Of a stretch of 39,367 bases of DNA, positions 19,909 through 29,117 are shown piece after piece. The DNA is taken from contig JAAXZE010000075.1 of assembly GCA_012720075.1 (NCBI GenBank), forward strand, positions 1-39,367. Reading direction: 5' to 3'. The position numbers were made by a program, and so were the translations under genes. Source of the stretch: Clostridia bacterium. Lineage in GTDB: Bacteria; Bacillota; Peptococcia; Peptococcales; BICA1-8. Below the pieces are notes generated by a model. The model worked only from the letters and a program-made list of their open reading frames with translations. It made no database searches and was not told the DNA's origin. Position 1 is the stretch's first letter, and every line of letters begins with the position of its first letter.

Positions 19909-20472
19909 ATGAAAGCAACCGGAATTGTACGGCGTATAGATGACTTAGGACGAGTTGTAATTCCCAAGGAAATTAGGAGAACGCTTCGTATCCGTGAGGG
20001 AGATCCTTTAGAAATTTTTGTTGATCGGGAAGGCGAAGTAATTTTGAAGAAATATTCCCCAATCGGAGAACTGGGGGAGTTTGCAAAAGAGTATGCTGAC
20101 TCTTTGTATGAGGCTATGGGACATATTGCTTGTATTGCCGATAGAGATCAGATAATTGCTGTAGCGGGAGGACCCAAAAAAGAGTTTTTAAATAAATCGG
20201 TCGGCTCCGTTATTTAACGAATAATGGAAGAAAGAAAAGCGGTAATGATCAATGACCCGGAAAACCATCCGTATTTTAAAGGCAGGGAAGGCGAAGAAAT
20301 TGGTATTGAAAGCAAATTTACAGCAGAAGTGATTGCGCCGATAATTGCGGAAGGTGATCCTATAGGAGCCGTTATTATAGGCACCAGAGAGCCAAATGTG
20401 AAAATGTCTGATCTTGAATTAAAATTAGCGGAAACAGCGGCCTCATTTTTAGCCAAACAAATGGAACAATAA
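19909..20472 (+). pseudogene. spoVT: SpoVT stage V sporulation regulator interrupted by in-frame TAA at 20215-20217
   Basis: MKATGIVRRIDDLGRVVIPKEIRRTLRIREGDPLEIFVDR...LNKSVGSVI*RIMEERKAV...AETAASFLAKQMEQ in one reading frame. Confidence 0.85.
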
Positions 20473-20475
20473 AGC

Positions 20476-20501
20476 GGTGGTCAAAAGAGACCACCTTTTT
20501 T
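20476..20501 (+). terminator. Terminator ggtggtcaaaagagaccacctttttt
   Basis: Stem with T-run after spoVT. Confidence 0.8.
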
Positions 20502-20567
20502 ATTTGCTATTTTGGACCGGCTAAGCTAATATAAAAGTTGGAATTTGGAATAGAGGAGACCTAAAAC

Positions 20568-22175
20568 GTGGAGCAAAAATCATTTTTCAAGGGAGCTTTA
20601 ATTTTAAGCATTGCAGGTATAATCAGTAAATTTTTAGGGGCTGTTTATCGCATTCCCTTGGCCCGCCTGGTGGGTGATGAGGGCATGGGTTTGTATCAAA
20701 TGGCCTATCCTTTCTATACTCTAATCTTGGCGGTTTCAACTGCCGGAATACCATTGGCCATTTCCAAACTGGTAGCGGAGCGAAGCAATAGAAAGGACGG
20801 GGCAGGAATTCAAAAAGTTTTTAAATTATCTATGGGCCTCCTTTTGGCAGTGGGATTGTTAGGGGCAATTGGCTTATATACCACTGCCCAATATATAGCG
20901 GAAAATATATTGAATGAACCAAGGGCGGCTCTTTGTTTAAAAGCCATAGCTCCTGCCATTTTATTTACATCGGCCATGGCCACTTTTCGGGGGTACTTTC
21001 AAGGCTTTCAAAGTATGACGCCTACTGCTTTATCCCAAATTACGGAGCAATTAATAAGAGTGACTACCGTTTTTATAGCGGCTTATTATCTTCTCCCCTT
21101 TGGCGTGGAATATGCTGCCGCCGGCGCTACTTTCGGGGCTGCTACCGGAGGTTTGGCGGCCTTAATTTTATTAGGCGGAATTTATTTTTGGAAAAAAAGA
21201 AAAAGGCCCTTTATGGATTGGTCCAAGACACCCAATAATACGGAGGAAAGCAACCGGGATTTGATTAAACAAATTCTTTCCCTGGCTGTTCCTATTTCTA
21301 TCGGGGGATTGGTCCTGCCTTTAATGCAAACTATGGATGCTTTTCTGGTACCCGGCCGATTGCAGGCTGCCGGTTTTTCAACGGCTGAAGCAACCGGTCT
21401 TTATGGACAGTTGTCGGGAATGGCAGGCGCCATAATTAATTTGCCTTTTATTATTACTACGGCGTTAGCTGCCAGTCTGGTCCCTGCGATAGCCCATTCC
21501 ATAGCTTCCGGAAAGGCTGATGCCGTCAAAGGTCAATTCAGTACGGCCATGCTTTTGGCCTTAATTATAGTTCTGCCTGCATCGGTAGGACTGCTGGTTC
21601 TGGCGGAGCCTATATGCGTGCTCCTTTATGATGAGCCTGCAGCCGGCATAGCCTTGGCTTGGCTGGCTCCAACGGTTTTGGCCGTAGGTCTTTTCCAGAC
21701 GTCAACCGGTGCCCTGCAGGGCATGGGCAGAGCCGTTGCTCCGGTAATCAGTCTACTTTGGGCAGTAATTATTAAAGGTATTTTAACCTATACTTTAACT
21801 GTGATTCCCTCTCTGGGTATCAGAGGGGCGGCCATTGGAACCGTTGTCGGTTTTTTGGCGGCGTCTTTTAGAAATATATTTGTTATCAGTAAAATCATCA
21901 ATTTCGATTGGTTTAGGTTTAAAGATCATTTTTTAAAACCGGTGGTTTCAGTTATAGCCATGGGTTTAGTGGTTATACTTAGTTTTAAAGGTATGATTGC
22001 CCTGGGAATTAAGGAAGAATTAACTACTCTGGCAGTAATCACGGTAGGAGCAGGTATATATTTTTTAGTATTAATCCTTATTGGTGGTATTAAAGCCGGA
22101 GATATTCGACGGATACCCAAAATAGGACCTCCATTGGCCGGCTTTTTGGAAAGGTTGCATTTGGCCAGGGATTAG
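20568..22175 (+). CDS. spoVB: SpoVB/MurJ-like MATE-superfamily polysaccharide flippase
   Basis: GALILSIAGIISKFLGAVYRIPLARLVGDEGMGLYQMAYPFYTL; position after spoVT; GTG start. Confidence 0.88.
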   Translation: MEQKSFFKGALILSIAGIISKFLGAVYRIPLARLVGDEGMGLYQMAYPFYTLILAVSTAGIPLAISKLVAERSNRKDGAGIQKVFKLSMGLLLAVGLLGAIGLYTTAQYIAENILNEPRAALCLKAIAPAILFTSAMATFRGYFQGFQSMTPTALSQITEQLIRVTTVFIAAYYLLPFGVEYAAAGATFGAATGGLAALILLGGIYFWKKRKRPFMDWSKTPNNTEESNRDLIKQILSLAVPISIGGLVLPLMQTMDAFLVPGRLQAAGFSTAEATGLYGQLSGMAGAIINLPFIITTALAASLVPAIAHSIASGKADAVKGQFSTAMLLALIIVLPASVGLLVLAEPICVLLYDEPAAGIALAWLAPTVLAVGLFQTSTGALQGMGRAVAPVISLLWAVIIKGILTYTLTVIPSLGIRGAAIGTVVGFLAASFRNIFVISKIINFDWFRFKDHFLKPVVSVIAMGLVVILSFKGMIALGIKEELTTLAVITVGAGIYFLVLILIGGIKAGDIRRIPKIGPPLAGFLERLHLARD

Positions 22176-22199
22176 TTTAGGAAGGGATGGTTGTAAAAA

Positions 22200-23672
22200 A
22201 TGGCTAAAATAATCATCGTAGGCCTTGGACCGGGTTCGGAAGCGGGAATAAGCATGGGAACTTTGGAAAAATTGAAATCGGGCAAACCCGTATATTTTCG
22301 TACCTTGAAACATCCTGTAATTGAAAAAATTAAAGACTGGGGCATTACTTTTCAAGGTTTGGATCATTTTTACGAGAGTTCTCAGTTTGAAATGGTTTAT
22401 CAGCGGATAGTGGATTTTTTACTGAAAGAAGCCAAAGAAAAAGGAGAAATAATTTATGGTGTTCCCGGTAGTCCCCAGGTAGCGGAGGATACCGTGGCCA
22501 GGCTTAAAAAAGAAGGGCCTGCCCATAATGTTGAAATTGAGGTGTTGCCGGCTTTAAGTTTTTTGGATGTCTTGTTACCTTTGTTAAACATTGACCCCAT
22601 TGAAGGGCTGCAAATCGCCAATGGTTTGGAAACAGTGGGAGATATAAGCACCGACCGAGGGTTAATTGTCTGTCAGGTATATAACCGGCTGATAGCTTCT
22701 CAGGTAAAACTTAACCTTATGGAATATTACCCCGACGAGGTTTTGGTAAAAGTGGTCCGAGCTGCAGGAGTACCCGGTCTGGAAAGGATTGCTGAGGTTC
22801 CTTTATATGAGATTGACCATCTGGATTGGATTGATTACCTTACCACATTGTATATACCGCCCTGCCCCGGTATGAAACAAAGAACAAAAGCCCAATTTCC
22901 TTTAGACCCTCTCGTAGAAATAATGGACAGGCTTTTGGCCCCTGACGGTTGTCCCTGGGACCGAAAGCAAACTTACAATAGCTTAAAAAGGTATGTTCTG
23001 GAGGAAGCTTATGAGGTGGTGGAAGCCATTGATGAGAAGGACATGCATAAACTCTGTGAAGAATTGGGAGACTTGTTATTGCAGGTTGTTTTCAACTCGG
23101 CTTTGGCGGCAAGGGATAAACAATTCGACATTAATGACGTTATAAATGGAATAACGGAGAAAATGATAAGGCGGCATCCCCATGTGTTTGGCAATGTTAC
23201 CGTTTCCGGAGCTCAAGAGGTATTAAAGAATTGGGAGGCCATTAAGAATCAGGAGAAAGGCCATGAACAATCCAAGAGCTTGCTGGGGACGGTGCCCAAA
23301 GACCTCCCCTCCCTCATGCATGCCTATAAAGTTCAAGAAAAGGCGGCAAAAGTAGGATTTGACTGGCCGGATATTCAAGGGGCATGGGAAAAGCTTGAGG
23401 AAGAACTTACCGAATTGCGTAGAGCTTTGGAGGGGAAGGGAAAAGTTTATGAAGAACTGGGTGATTTGTTATTTGCCGTTGTCAATGTAGCCAGGTTTTT
23501 GGATGTTAACCCTGAAGAGGCATTGGCGGCCGCCGTTCGGAAATTTCGTCTGCGATTTTCTTACATAGAAAATAAAATTGCTGAAAATGGTAAGACTATA
23601 AAGGATTATTCTCTGGAACAACTTGATAATTGGTGGGAGGAAGCTAAAGTTATCATAAAAAATAGGAAATAA
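22200..23672 (+). CDS. mazG: Bifunctional tetrapyrrole methylase-like / MazG nucleotide pyrophosphohydrolase (YabN-like)
   Basis: N-term [19 protein letters not shown]; Maz[28 protein letters not shown]. Confidence 0.93.
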   Translation: MAKIIIVGLGPGSEAGISMGTLEKLKSGKPVYFRTLKHPVIEKIKDWGITFQGLDHFYESSQFEMVYQRIVDFLLKEAKEKGEIIYGVPGSPQVAEDTVARLKKEGPAHNVEIEVLPALSFLDVLLPLLNIDPIEGLQIANGLETVGDISTDRGLIVCQVYNRLIASQVKLNLMEYYPDEVLVKVVRAAGVPGLERIAEVPLYEIDHLDWIDYLTTLYIPPCPGMKQRTKAQFPLDPLVEIMDRLLAPDGCPWDRKQTYNSLKRYVLEEAYEVVEAIDEKDMHKLCEELGDLLLQVVFNSALAARDKQFDINDVINGITEKMIRRHPHVFGNVTVSGAQEVLKNWEAIKNQEKGHEQSKSLLGTVPKDLPSLMHAYKVQEKAAKVGFDWPDIQGAWEKLEEELTELRRALEGKGKVYEELGDLLFAVVNVARFLDVNPEEALAAAVRKFRLRFSYIENKIAENGKTIKDYSLEQLDNWWEEAKVIIKNRK

Positions 23673-23767
23673 TTTATTTTAAATGGAATTTTTTGCAGGA
23701 TTTTAGCGCTGTTACCACGAATATTGGAGAACGTGAGAAAAACTCATTTAGTAGGAGGGAATCATTA

Positions 23768-24043
23768 ATGAATAAGACTGAGTTAGTTAGCAGTGTAGCA
23801 GAAAAAGCAGGATTAACCAAGAAAGATGCAGAAAAAGCTGTAAACGCCTTATTTGCTTCTGTGGAAGAAGCATTGGCAAAGGGGGAAAAAGTGCAACTGG
23901 TTGGCTTTGGTACTTTTGAAGTAAGAGAGCGCAAAGCTCGTACCGGTCGCAACCCGCAAACAGGCGCAGAAATCCAAATCCCTGCAGCTAAAGTGCCTGC
24001 ATTTAAAGCTGGTAAATCCTTAAAACAAGCAGTAGAAAAATAG
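23768..24043 (+). CDS. hup: HU-family DNA-binding protein
   Basis: [49 protein letters not shown]. Confidence 0.97.
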   Translation: MNKTELVSSVAEKAGLTKKDAEKAVNALFASVEEALAKGEKVQLVGFGTFEVRERKARTGRNPQTGAEIQIPAAKVPAFKAGKSLKQAVEK

Positions 24044-24049
24044 TAGGAA

Positions 24050-24080
24050 AAAATCAGGTTCTCAGGAACCTGATTTTTTT
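24050..24080 (+). terminator. Terminator aaatcaggttctcaggaacctgattttttt
   Basis: Perfect stem with T-run. Confidence 0.85.
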
Positions 24081-24098
24081 CAAGGAGGTTTTTCTTTT

Positions 24099-24338
24099 GT
24101 GCGTTTAGACAAATTTTTAAAGGTTTCCAGGATAATTAAAAGGAGAACCTTGGCCAAAGAGGTTTGTGACGGTGGCAGGGTAAAAATAAACGGTAATATT
24201 GCCAAAGCCGGTTCTACGGTTAAAGTCGGTGATATCCTGGAAATAGCCTTTGGCGAAAGGACTAACCGTTATGAAATCCTCAAGGTTGAGGAAAATGTCA
24301 GAGCGGAAGCCGCAAAAGAGATGTATCGGGAAATTTAG
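24099..24338 (+). CDS. S4-domain RNA-binding protein (YabO/HslR-like)
   Basis: MRLDKFLKVSRIIKRRTLAKEVCDGGRVKINGNIAKAGSTVKVGD. Confidence 0.93.
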   Translation: MRLDKFLKVSRIIKRRTLAKEVCDGGRVKINGNIAKAGSTVKVGDILEIAFGERTNRYEILKVEENVRAEAAKEMYREI

Positions 24339-24426
24339 AACTGTTAGCGGGCAATGGATATAATCATGAATATTTTGCTTCCTCCGGTTTGATACTAAAT
24401 TTACTACCGAGTGAGGAGGCTTTTTT

Positions 24427-25371
24427 ATGTTTAAAAAAAGGATGGTATATTTTCTGATAGTCAGTTTTATCCTTTTCAGTGCCCTGGCCTGTAATACCCC
24501 ACAGAAAAAGCCTGCTAAGCCACCGGAACCTGCTAAAGAAGAGCCGGAAATAAGTTTATATGTTGCGGAGACAGGGGAGATCAAAAAGATAAAATTAGAG
24601 GAATATATTAAGGGTGTAGTTGCCGCTGAAATGGACGTAAACTGGCCTATTGAGGCTTTGGCTGCCCAGGCCATTCTGGCCCGCACCTTTACCCTGGAAA
24701 AAATTGAGGAAGGTGGGGTAAAGGCCCGGGGTACCGATGCTTCTACCAATATCGAGGAATTTCAGGCTTATGACCAGGAAAAGATAAATGAAAATGTGAT
24801 AAAAGCCGTTGAAATGACCAGAGGAGAAGTTGTTAAGTATCGGGGGGAATTGATTAAAGCGTGGTTCCATGCCGATGGTGGAGGAAAAACAGCTGCTTCT
24901 GCGGAAGAAGGATTGGGTTATAACAAGGAGCCTACTCCTTACATTAAGAGTGTTGAGGACCCGGGAATAAATATTACCGTAGAAGAAAATAAGAGCTGGC
25001 AGGTATCTTTCCCTGTTGATACGCTGCGGAATGCTGTTCAACAGGTGACCGGCAGGAATCCTTCCCAGATTAATTCAGTGGAAATAGCGGAAAAAGGTCC
25101 TTCTGGCCGGGCTACTAAGATAAAAGTTGGAGATGTCCTGGTAAGCGGCCCTGGTCTTCGGTTGGCTTTGGGCAGTGATAAGATGCGTTCCACCTTCTTA
25201 ACAGGAATAAGTATCCAGGGTGGACAAGTGGTCATTACGGGTAAAGGTTATGGCCACGGAGTGGGCATGAGTCAATGGGGTGCCAGAGCCCTGGCGGAAC
25301 AGGGCAAAAGCCCGGAGGAAATAGTAAGTTATTTCTTTAGAGATGTGGAGATTGTAAAGGAATATAAGTAA
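24427..25371 (+). CDS. SpoIID/LytB-domain lipoprotein
   Basis: Signal/lipobox LACN; LEEYIKGVVAAEMDVNWPIEALAAQAILARTFTL; GKGYGHGVGMSQWGARALAEQGKSPEEIVSYFF. Confidence 0.9.
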   Translation: MFKKRMVYFLIVSFILFSALACNTPQKKPAKPPEPAKEEPEISLYVAETGEIKKIKLEEYIKGVVAAEMDVNWPIEALAAQAILARTFTLEKIEEGGVKARGTDASTNIEEFQAYDQEKINENVIKAVEMTRGEVVKYRGELIKAWFHADGGGKTAASAEEGLGYNKEPTPYIKSVEDPGINITVEENKSWQVSFPVDTLRNAVQQVTGRNPSQINSVEIAEKGPSGRATKIKVGDVLVSGPGLRLALGSDKMRSTFLTGISIQGGQVVITGKGYGHGVGMSQWGARALAEQGKSPEEIVSYFFRDVEIVKEYK

Positions 25372-25377
25372 AAACAG

Positions 25378-25410
25378 GCGACCGTGAATTTAATCCGGTC
25401 GCTATTTTTA
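25378..25410 (+). terminator. Terminator gcgaccgtgaatttaatccggtcgctattttta
   Basis: Stem followed by T-rich tract. Confidence 0.65.
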
Positions 25411-25486
25411 TTGACTAATTGGTAATTAATCTCCTTTTTTCTGCATATCTTTTAGCAAGGAATCCATATTTCAAAGGAGGGTTAGA

Positions 25487-25774
25487 ATGATGGAAGATAA
25501 ACGGGGTGAGTACACCTTAAGTTTAGTAAATAGAGAGATGTTGCAAATTAACGGTGTAAATAATGTTGTTTCTTATGATGAGGCTGAGATTTTAATTCAA
25601 ACGGTTTTGGGGGTATTGGTGGTTAAAGGTGAGGGGCTGCATATCACCAACCTGAACCTGGAGGACGGTAAACTGGCCGTGGAAGGCTATATTAATAAAC
25701 TCGAATACCAGGAGGACAAAGGCGCTAAACTTCGGGATAAAAGCAAGGGGATATTCTCCAAATTGATTCGTTAG
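25487..25774 (+). CDS. yabP: Sporulation protein YabP
   Basis: LSLVNREMLQINGVNNVVSYDEAEILIQTVLGVLVVKGEGLHITNLNLEDGKLAVEGYI. Confidence 0.93.
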   Translation: MMEDKRGEYTLSLVNREMLQINGVNNVVSYDEAEILIQTVLGVLVVKGEGLHITNLNLEDGKLAVEGYINKLEYQEDKGAKLRDKSKGIFSKLIR

Positions 25775-25830
25775 GGAAAACTTATCCGGGCACCCATTTA
25801 ATCCTGATAAGACAAAGGTAAGGTGTAAAA

Positions 25831-26334
25831 ATGCAGTCCATCTTCGATCAGTTGTTTGCCTTTTTGGTTACCATAGGGATCGGCTTTTTAGCCGGTATTC
25901 TTTTTGATATTTATCGTGTGCTCCGCCTTTTGTGGGCCCCCAGAAAGCTGGGGACCTTTATTGGAGATATTTTGTTTTGGCTTATAATGACTTTTGTTGT
26001 CTTTTCATTGCTGCTAGTAGGCAACTGGGGTGAATTGCGGATCTATGTATTTATTGGCATATCCGTCGGGGTTTATCTTTATATGCGTTTTCTAAGCAAA
26101 AAGTGGCAAAAAATTATAAGGCATATTTTTATTTTTGCTTTTAAAATATTGACCGGTCTTGGGAAGCTTATTAGCTGGCCGATAAAAATGGTTATGAAGA
26201 TATTGATTATTCCTATAGGTTTTTTAATTGCAGGGCTGAACTCCGTAATGATTTTAGTTAAAAAGGGGTTAAAGGCTGTTGCCAGTAAAATAAAAATCAA
26301 AAAAAATGCTGACGATGATGAAGAAAAAATATAA
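25831..26334 (+). CDS. yabQ: Spore cortex biosynthesis protein YabQ
   Basis: Multi-TM protein with GFLAGILFDIYRVLR, immediately after yabP. Confidence 0.88.
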   Translation: MQSIFDQLFAFLVTIGIGFLAGILFDIYRVLRLLWAPRKLGTFIGDILFWLIMTFVVFSLLLVGNWGELRIYVFIGISVGVYLYMRFLSKKWQKIIRHIFIFAFKILTGLGKLISWPIKMVMKILIIPIGFLIAGLNSVMILVKKGLKAVASKIKIKKNADDDEEKI

Positions 26335-26405
26335 ATTGCTTTAGGAAGAAGAAGGAATTAATTATTTGGAGGAGAATAAAGAGAAATAATAATTTTGTAC
26401 AAATT

Positions 26406-26438
26406 TTGTCCACAGTTTGTGGATAAGCCTGGGGATAA
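26406..26438. promoter_or_regulatory. Cluster of three DnaA-box-like 9-mers at 12-bp spacing
   Basis: TTGTCCACA (26406, + strand, 1 mismatch), TGTGGATAA (26418, perfect TTATCCACA on -), TGGGGATAA (26430, TTATCCCCA on -, 1 mismatch). Confidence 0.55.
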
Positions 26439-26461
26439 ATACCAGAAAATGGTGAAGAGGT

Positions 26462-26680
26462 ATGAAAATGGAATTAAGGGGCATGGAAAAGCTAAGCTTC
26501 CGCGAGCGACAGGTTGTTACCTTGAAAGAAACGGGCTGTTCCAATGAAGAAGTTGCCAAAAGATTAGGTCTTAGTGCCAGTACAGTTGCTACATTATATA
26601 ACAGGGCCCGCAATAAAGGTTATGAAGTGGTAATAATTGTTCCCGGCTCTGTTTTGGGATTAATGGAGGATGAAGAATGA
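26462..26680 (+). CDS. Small HTH protein (LuxR/sigma-70 region 4-like)
   Basis: LSFRERQVVTLKETGCSNEEVAKRLGLSASTVATLYNRARNKG. Confidence 0.8.
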   Translation: MKMELRGMEKLSFRERQVVTLKETGCSNEEVAKRLGLSASTVATLYNRARNKGYEVVIIVPGSVLGLMEDEE

Positions 26681-27033
26681 TGAATTCATCGCAAAAGGTA
26701 GCCAGTCTGTATAAAATCCAGCGGGAAAAAAGAAAACTTAATAAAAAAAGGAAATTTGCTTTTCCCAAACTTAGCAGGCTGCTTATTTATGGTCTCTTGG
26801 CTTATCTTGTTTTTACCTTTTCCCACGGCTTTTATCAAGCCTATCATTTAAAACAGGAAATCAAGGTTTTGGAAGCCAAGCTTTCCAAGGTAAAAGAGGA
26901 CAATATGACCTTAGAACAGGAACTGGAATACAGCCAGACTCCTGAGGCTATAGAAAAGATTGCCAGGGAAAAATTGGGGCTTATTAAGCCCGGGGAAACA
27001 GTAATTTTGCGGGCCAGGGAGGCCCAGCAATAA
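26677..27033 (+). CDS. divIC: Septum formation initiator DivIC/FtsB family
   Basis: Single TM then coiled coil; EYSQTPEAIEKIAREKLGLIKPGETVI. Confidence 0.9.
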   Translation: MMNSSQKVASLYKIQREKRKLNKKRKFAFPKLSRLLIYGLLAYLVFTFSHGFYQAYHLKQEIKVLEAKLSKVKEDNMTLEQELEYSQTPEAIEKIAREKLGLIKPGETVILRAREAQQ

Positions 27034-27191
27034 AGAACGGTCAACCGGTTTTCAGAATAAGTTAGCGGGAGCCAAACCTTATTGGGCGGATAAAGGAAAC
27101 TTATGGTCAACAATAATTGGCATCTTGACATTTCTCCTTCCGGCTGGATATAATGGATTATCGAAATAATAGGGGAGGATTTAATTTTAGT

Positions 27192-27542
27192 ATGTCCATT
27201 GCGAAAGGGCAAATAGTTGAAGGTGTTGTCACAGGGATTACCAAATTTGGAGCATTTGTTGAACTTCCTGGAGGAGTCACGGGTTTAGTTCACATTTCCG
27301 AGGTTGCTGATAGCTATGTCAAAGAGGTCGGTGATTATCTTAAAGAAAAGGATAAAGTAAAGGTTAAGGTAATAAACATCGATCCCAACGGTAAAATCGG
27401 TTTATCTATTCGGCAAGCCAAGGTTAAACCTGATATTTCTTTTGAAGAAAAGCTTAGCAAGTTTCTTAAGGACAGTGATGAAAAAATAGCTTCTCTTAAT
27501 AAGAACTTAAATTCCAAAAGGAGAAGTGGAAATAGATATTAG
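27192..27542 (+). CDS. S1-domain RNA-binding protein (YabR-like)
   Basis: AKGQIVEGVVTGITKFGAFVELPGGVTGLVHISEVADSYVKEVGDYLKEKDKVKVKVI. Confidence 0.93.
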   Translation: MSIAKGQIVEGVVTGITKFGAFVELPGGVTGLVHISEVADSYVKEVGDYLKEKDKVKVKVINIDPNGKIGLSIRQAKVKPDISFEEKLSKFLKDSDEKIASLNKNLNSKRRSGNRY

Positions 27543-27547
27543 ACTAG

Positions 27548-27573
27548 AAAGCACCCCTTTAGGGTGCTTTTTT
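27548..27573 (+). terminator. Terminator aaagcaccccttt agggtgctttttt
   Basis: Stem with T-run. Confidence 0.8.
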
Positions 27574-27599
27574 GGTATGCTCGATTCTGGGAGGGAATT

Positions 27600-28487
27600 A
27601 TGATGCTTAATGCAGCTATAGATATCGGTACCAATAGTACAAGGCTGTTAATAGCCCGTTGTGAGCAGGACGGGATTTTTCCGGTGTATACCCAGTTGGA
27701 AACAACTCGTATAGGCCAAGGGGTGGGAGCTACCGGCTATATCAGTTCATTAGCTTTATCCCGGACGTTGAAATGCTTGGAAGTTTATATGGAAAAATGT
27801 CGGCAGTATAAGGTCCAAAAGGTGAGGATTGTAGCCACCAGCGCAGTCAGAGATGCCCTTAATAAAAAAGAAGTGGCTCAAAAGATATACGACATAACGG
27901 GTATAGAACCGGAGATTTTATCGGGGGAAAAGGAAGCGAAACTAAGTTATTTAGGTGCAATTGCTGATTTTGAGCCCCAATCGACAGAAAGACAAAAGGT
28001 GGTTTTGGATATCGGCGGAGGCAGCACCGAATTAATTTATTCCCAGGGCAAAGTTGTAAAAGCAAAAAGTGTAAATTTGGGGGCTGTTCGACTTTTTGAA
28101 AATCCCGATTTGCTTAAAGATATGTCTAAAATGCTTTATCAACTAATTCCGGAAAACCTGGTACAAAACTCCTTTTTAATAGGTGTGGGCGGGACGGTAA
28201 CATCCCTTGTGGCAATTAAATTAGGATTGGAAAAGTATGATCCTAATCTGGTCCATGGAAGTTTATTGAGCCTGGAAGATGTTAAAAATATTGGAAAAAT
28301 GCTAAAGAGCCTGAGCTTGACTGAACGGCAAAAGGTAAAGGGACTGCAACCGGAGCGGGCCGATATCATACCTTTCGGCATTATGATTTTAGAAAAAGTG
28401 ATGGAACTTTTAAAAGCTCCGGAGATTAGAGTAAGTGAAAAGGATATTTTATATGGTATGCTAAAAACCTTGGATGGGGAATGCTAA
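27600..28487 (+). CDS. Ppx/GppA-family phosphatase
   Basis: AAIDIGTNSTRLLIARC; VVLDIGGGSTELIY; VGGTVTSLVAIKLGLEKYDPNLVHG. Confidence 0.93.
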   Translation: MMLNAAIDIGTNSTRLLIARCEQDGIFPVYTQLETTRIGQGVGATGYISSLALSRTLKCLEVYMEKCRQYKVQKVRIVATSAVRDALNKKEVAQKIYDITGIEPEILSGEKEAKLSYLGAIADFEPQSTERQKVVLDIGGGSTELIYSQGKVVKAKSVNLGAVRLFENPDLLKDMSKMLYQLIPENLVQNSFLIGVGGTVTSLVAIKLGLEKYDPNLVHGSLLSLEDVKNIGKMLKSLSLTERQKVKGLQPERADIIPFGIMILEKVMELLKAPEIRVSEKDILYGMLKTLDGEC

Positions 28488-28519
28488 TCTTAAACCGGAA
28501 TATTAAGGGAGGGTGTGTT

Positions 28520-28672
28520 ATGAGGTCAGACAATGTGGAAAAAAGCTATAAATGCAGCCAATGTGGGATGATGTTTACCGATCACGATAACAATTTAGAG
28601 TGTCCCTTTTGTCATCATCACTGTCAACCTGGTGAATGCGAAATAGTGTATGCGTCAAATGAAGATTACTAA
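28520..28672 (+). CDS. Small Zn-ribbon/rubredoxin-like protein
   Basis: YKCSQCGMMFTDHDNNLECPFCHHHCQPGEC: two CxxC knuckles. Confidence 0.65.
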   Translation: MRSDNVEKSYKCSQCGMMFTDHDNNLECPFCHHHCQPGECEIVYASNEDY

Positions 28673-28674
28673 TA

Positions 28675-29048
28675 AACGGCTTTTGCCGTTCTGACTGTCG
28701 ACAAAGTTATTAAAAGCTATTAATTAAAATGCAGCGAAAAGGCTAAGAGATTTATTATCAAGAGAAAAGCATTAGCGAGATTGAATAAAAAGAACGCAGG
28801 CGGCTGAGGAATAGAATTATCAATTGTTTGACCCGGCACTTAATTTAAACTATCAATTTTGTATCTTTTAAATAAAAATAATGAATAAAAATAAAAGAAT
28901 AATTAAGAACGTAACTATATTTTCAATTAAGTGCCGGGGAGTTTTGATAATTCCCGAAGCCACCGAGTTCATTCCTTATAATTGTTTGAGCTAGCTTTTC
29001 GTTGATAATAAATTTGTTTTGTCAACAAGCTGAACGGCTTTTGCCGTT
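28675..29048. repeat. ~375-bp long imperfect inverted repeat with an A/T-rich loop, bounded by AACGGCTTTTGCCGTT at both ends
   Basis: Ends 28675-28690 and 29033-29048; gactgtcgacaaag / ttttgtcaacaagc; atttattatcaa 28750-ish / ttgataataaat 29002-29013; cccggcacttaatt 28832-28845 / aattaagtgccggg 28925-28938. Confidence 0.8.
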
Positions 29049-29117
29049 ATTTTTTTGTCACTGATTTGGGGTCCTTTTCATATCATATTATGGATTAATG
29101 AAAAGGAGTGTGAAAAA

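Noticed and set aside
28675-29048. Known housekeeping ncRNA (tmRNA, 6S, RNase P) in the inverted-repeat region
   Set aside because: No CCA-type end, no tag-like ORF, no RNase P core motifs; near full-length self-complementarity fits a repeat element better.
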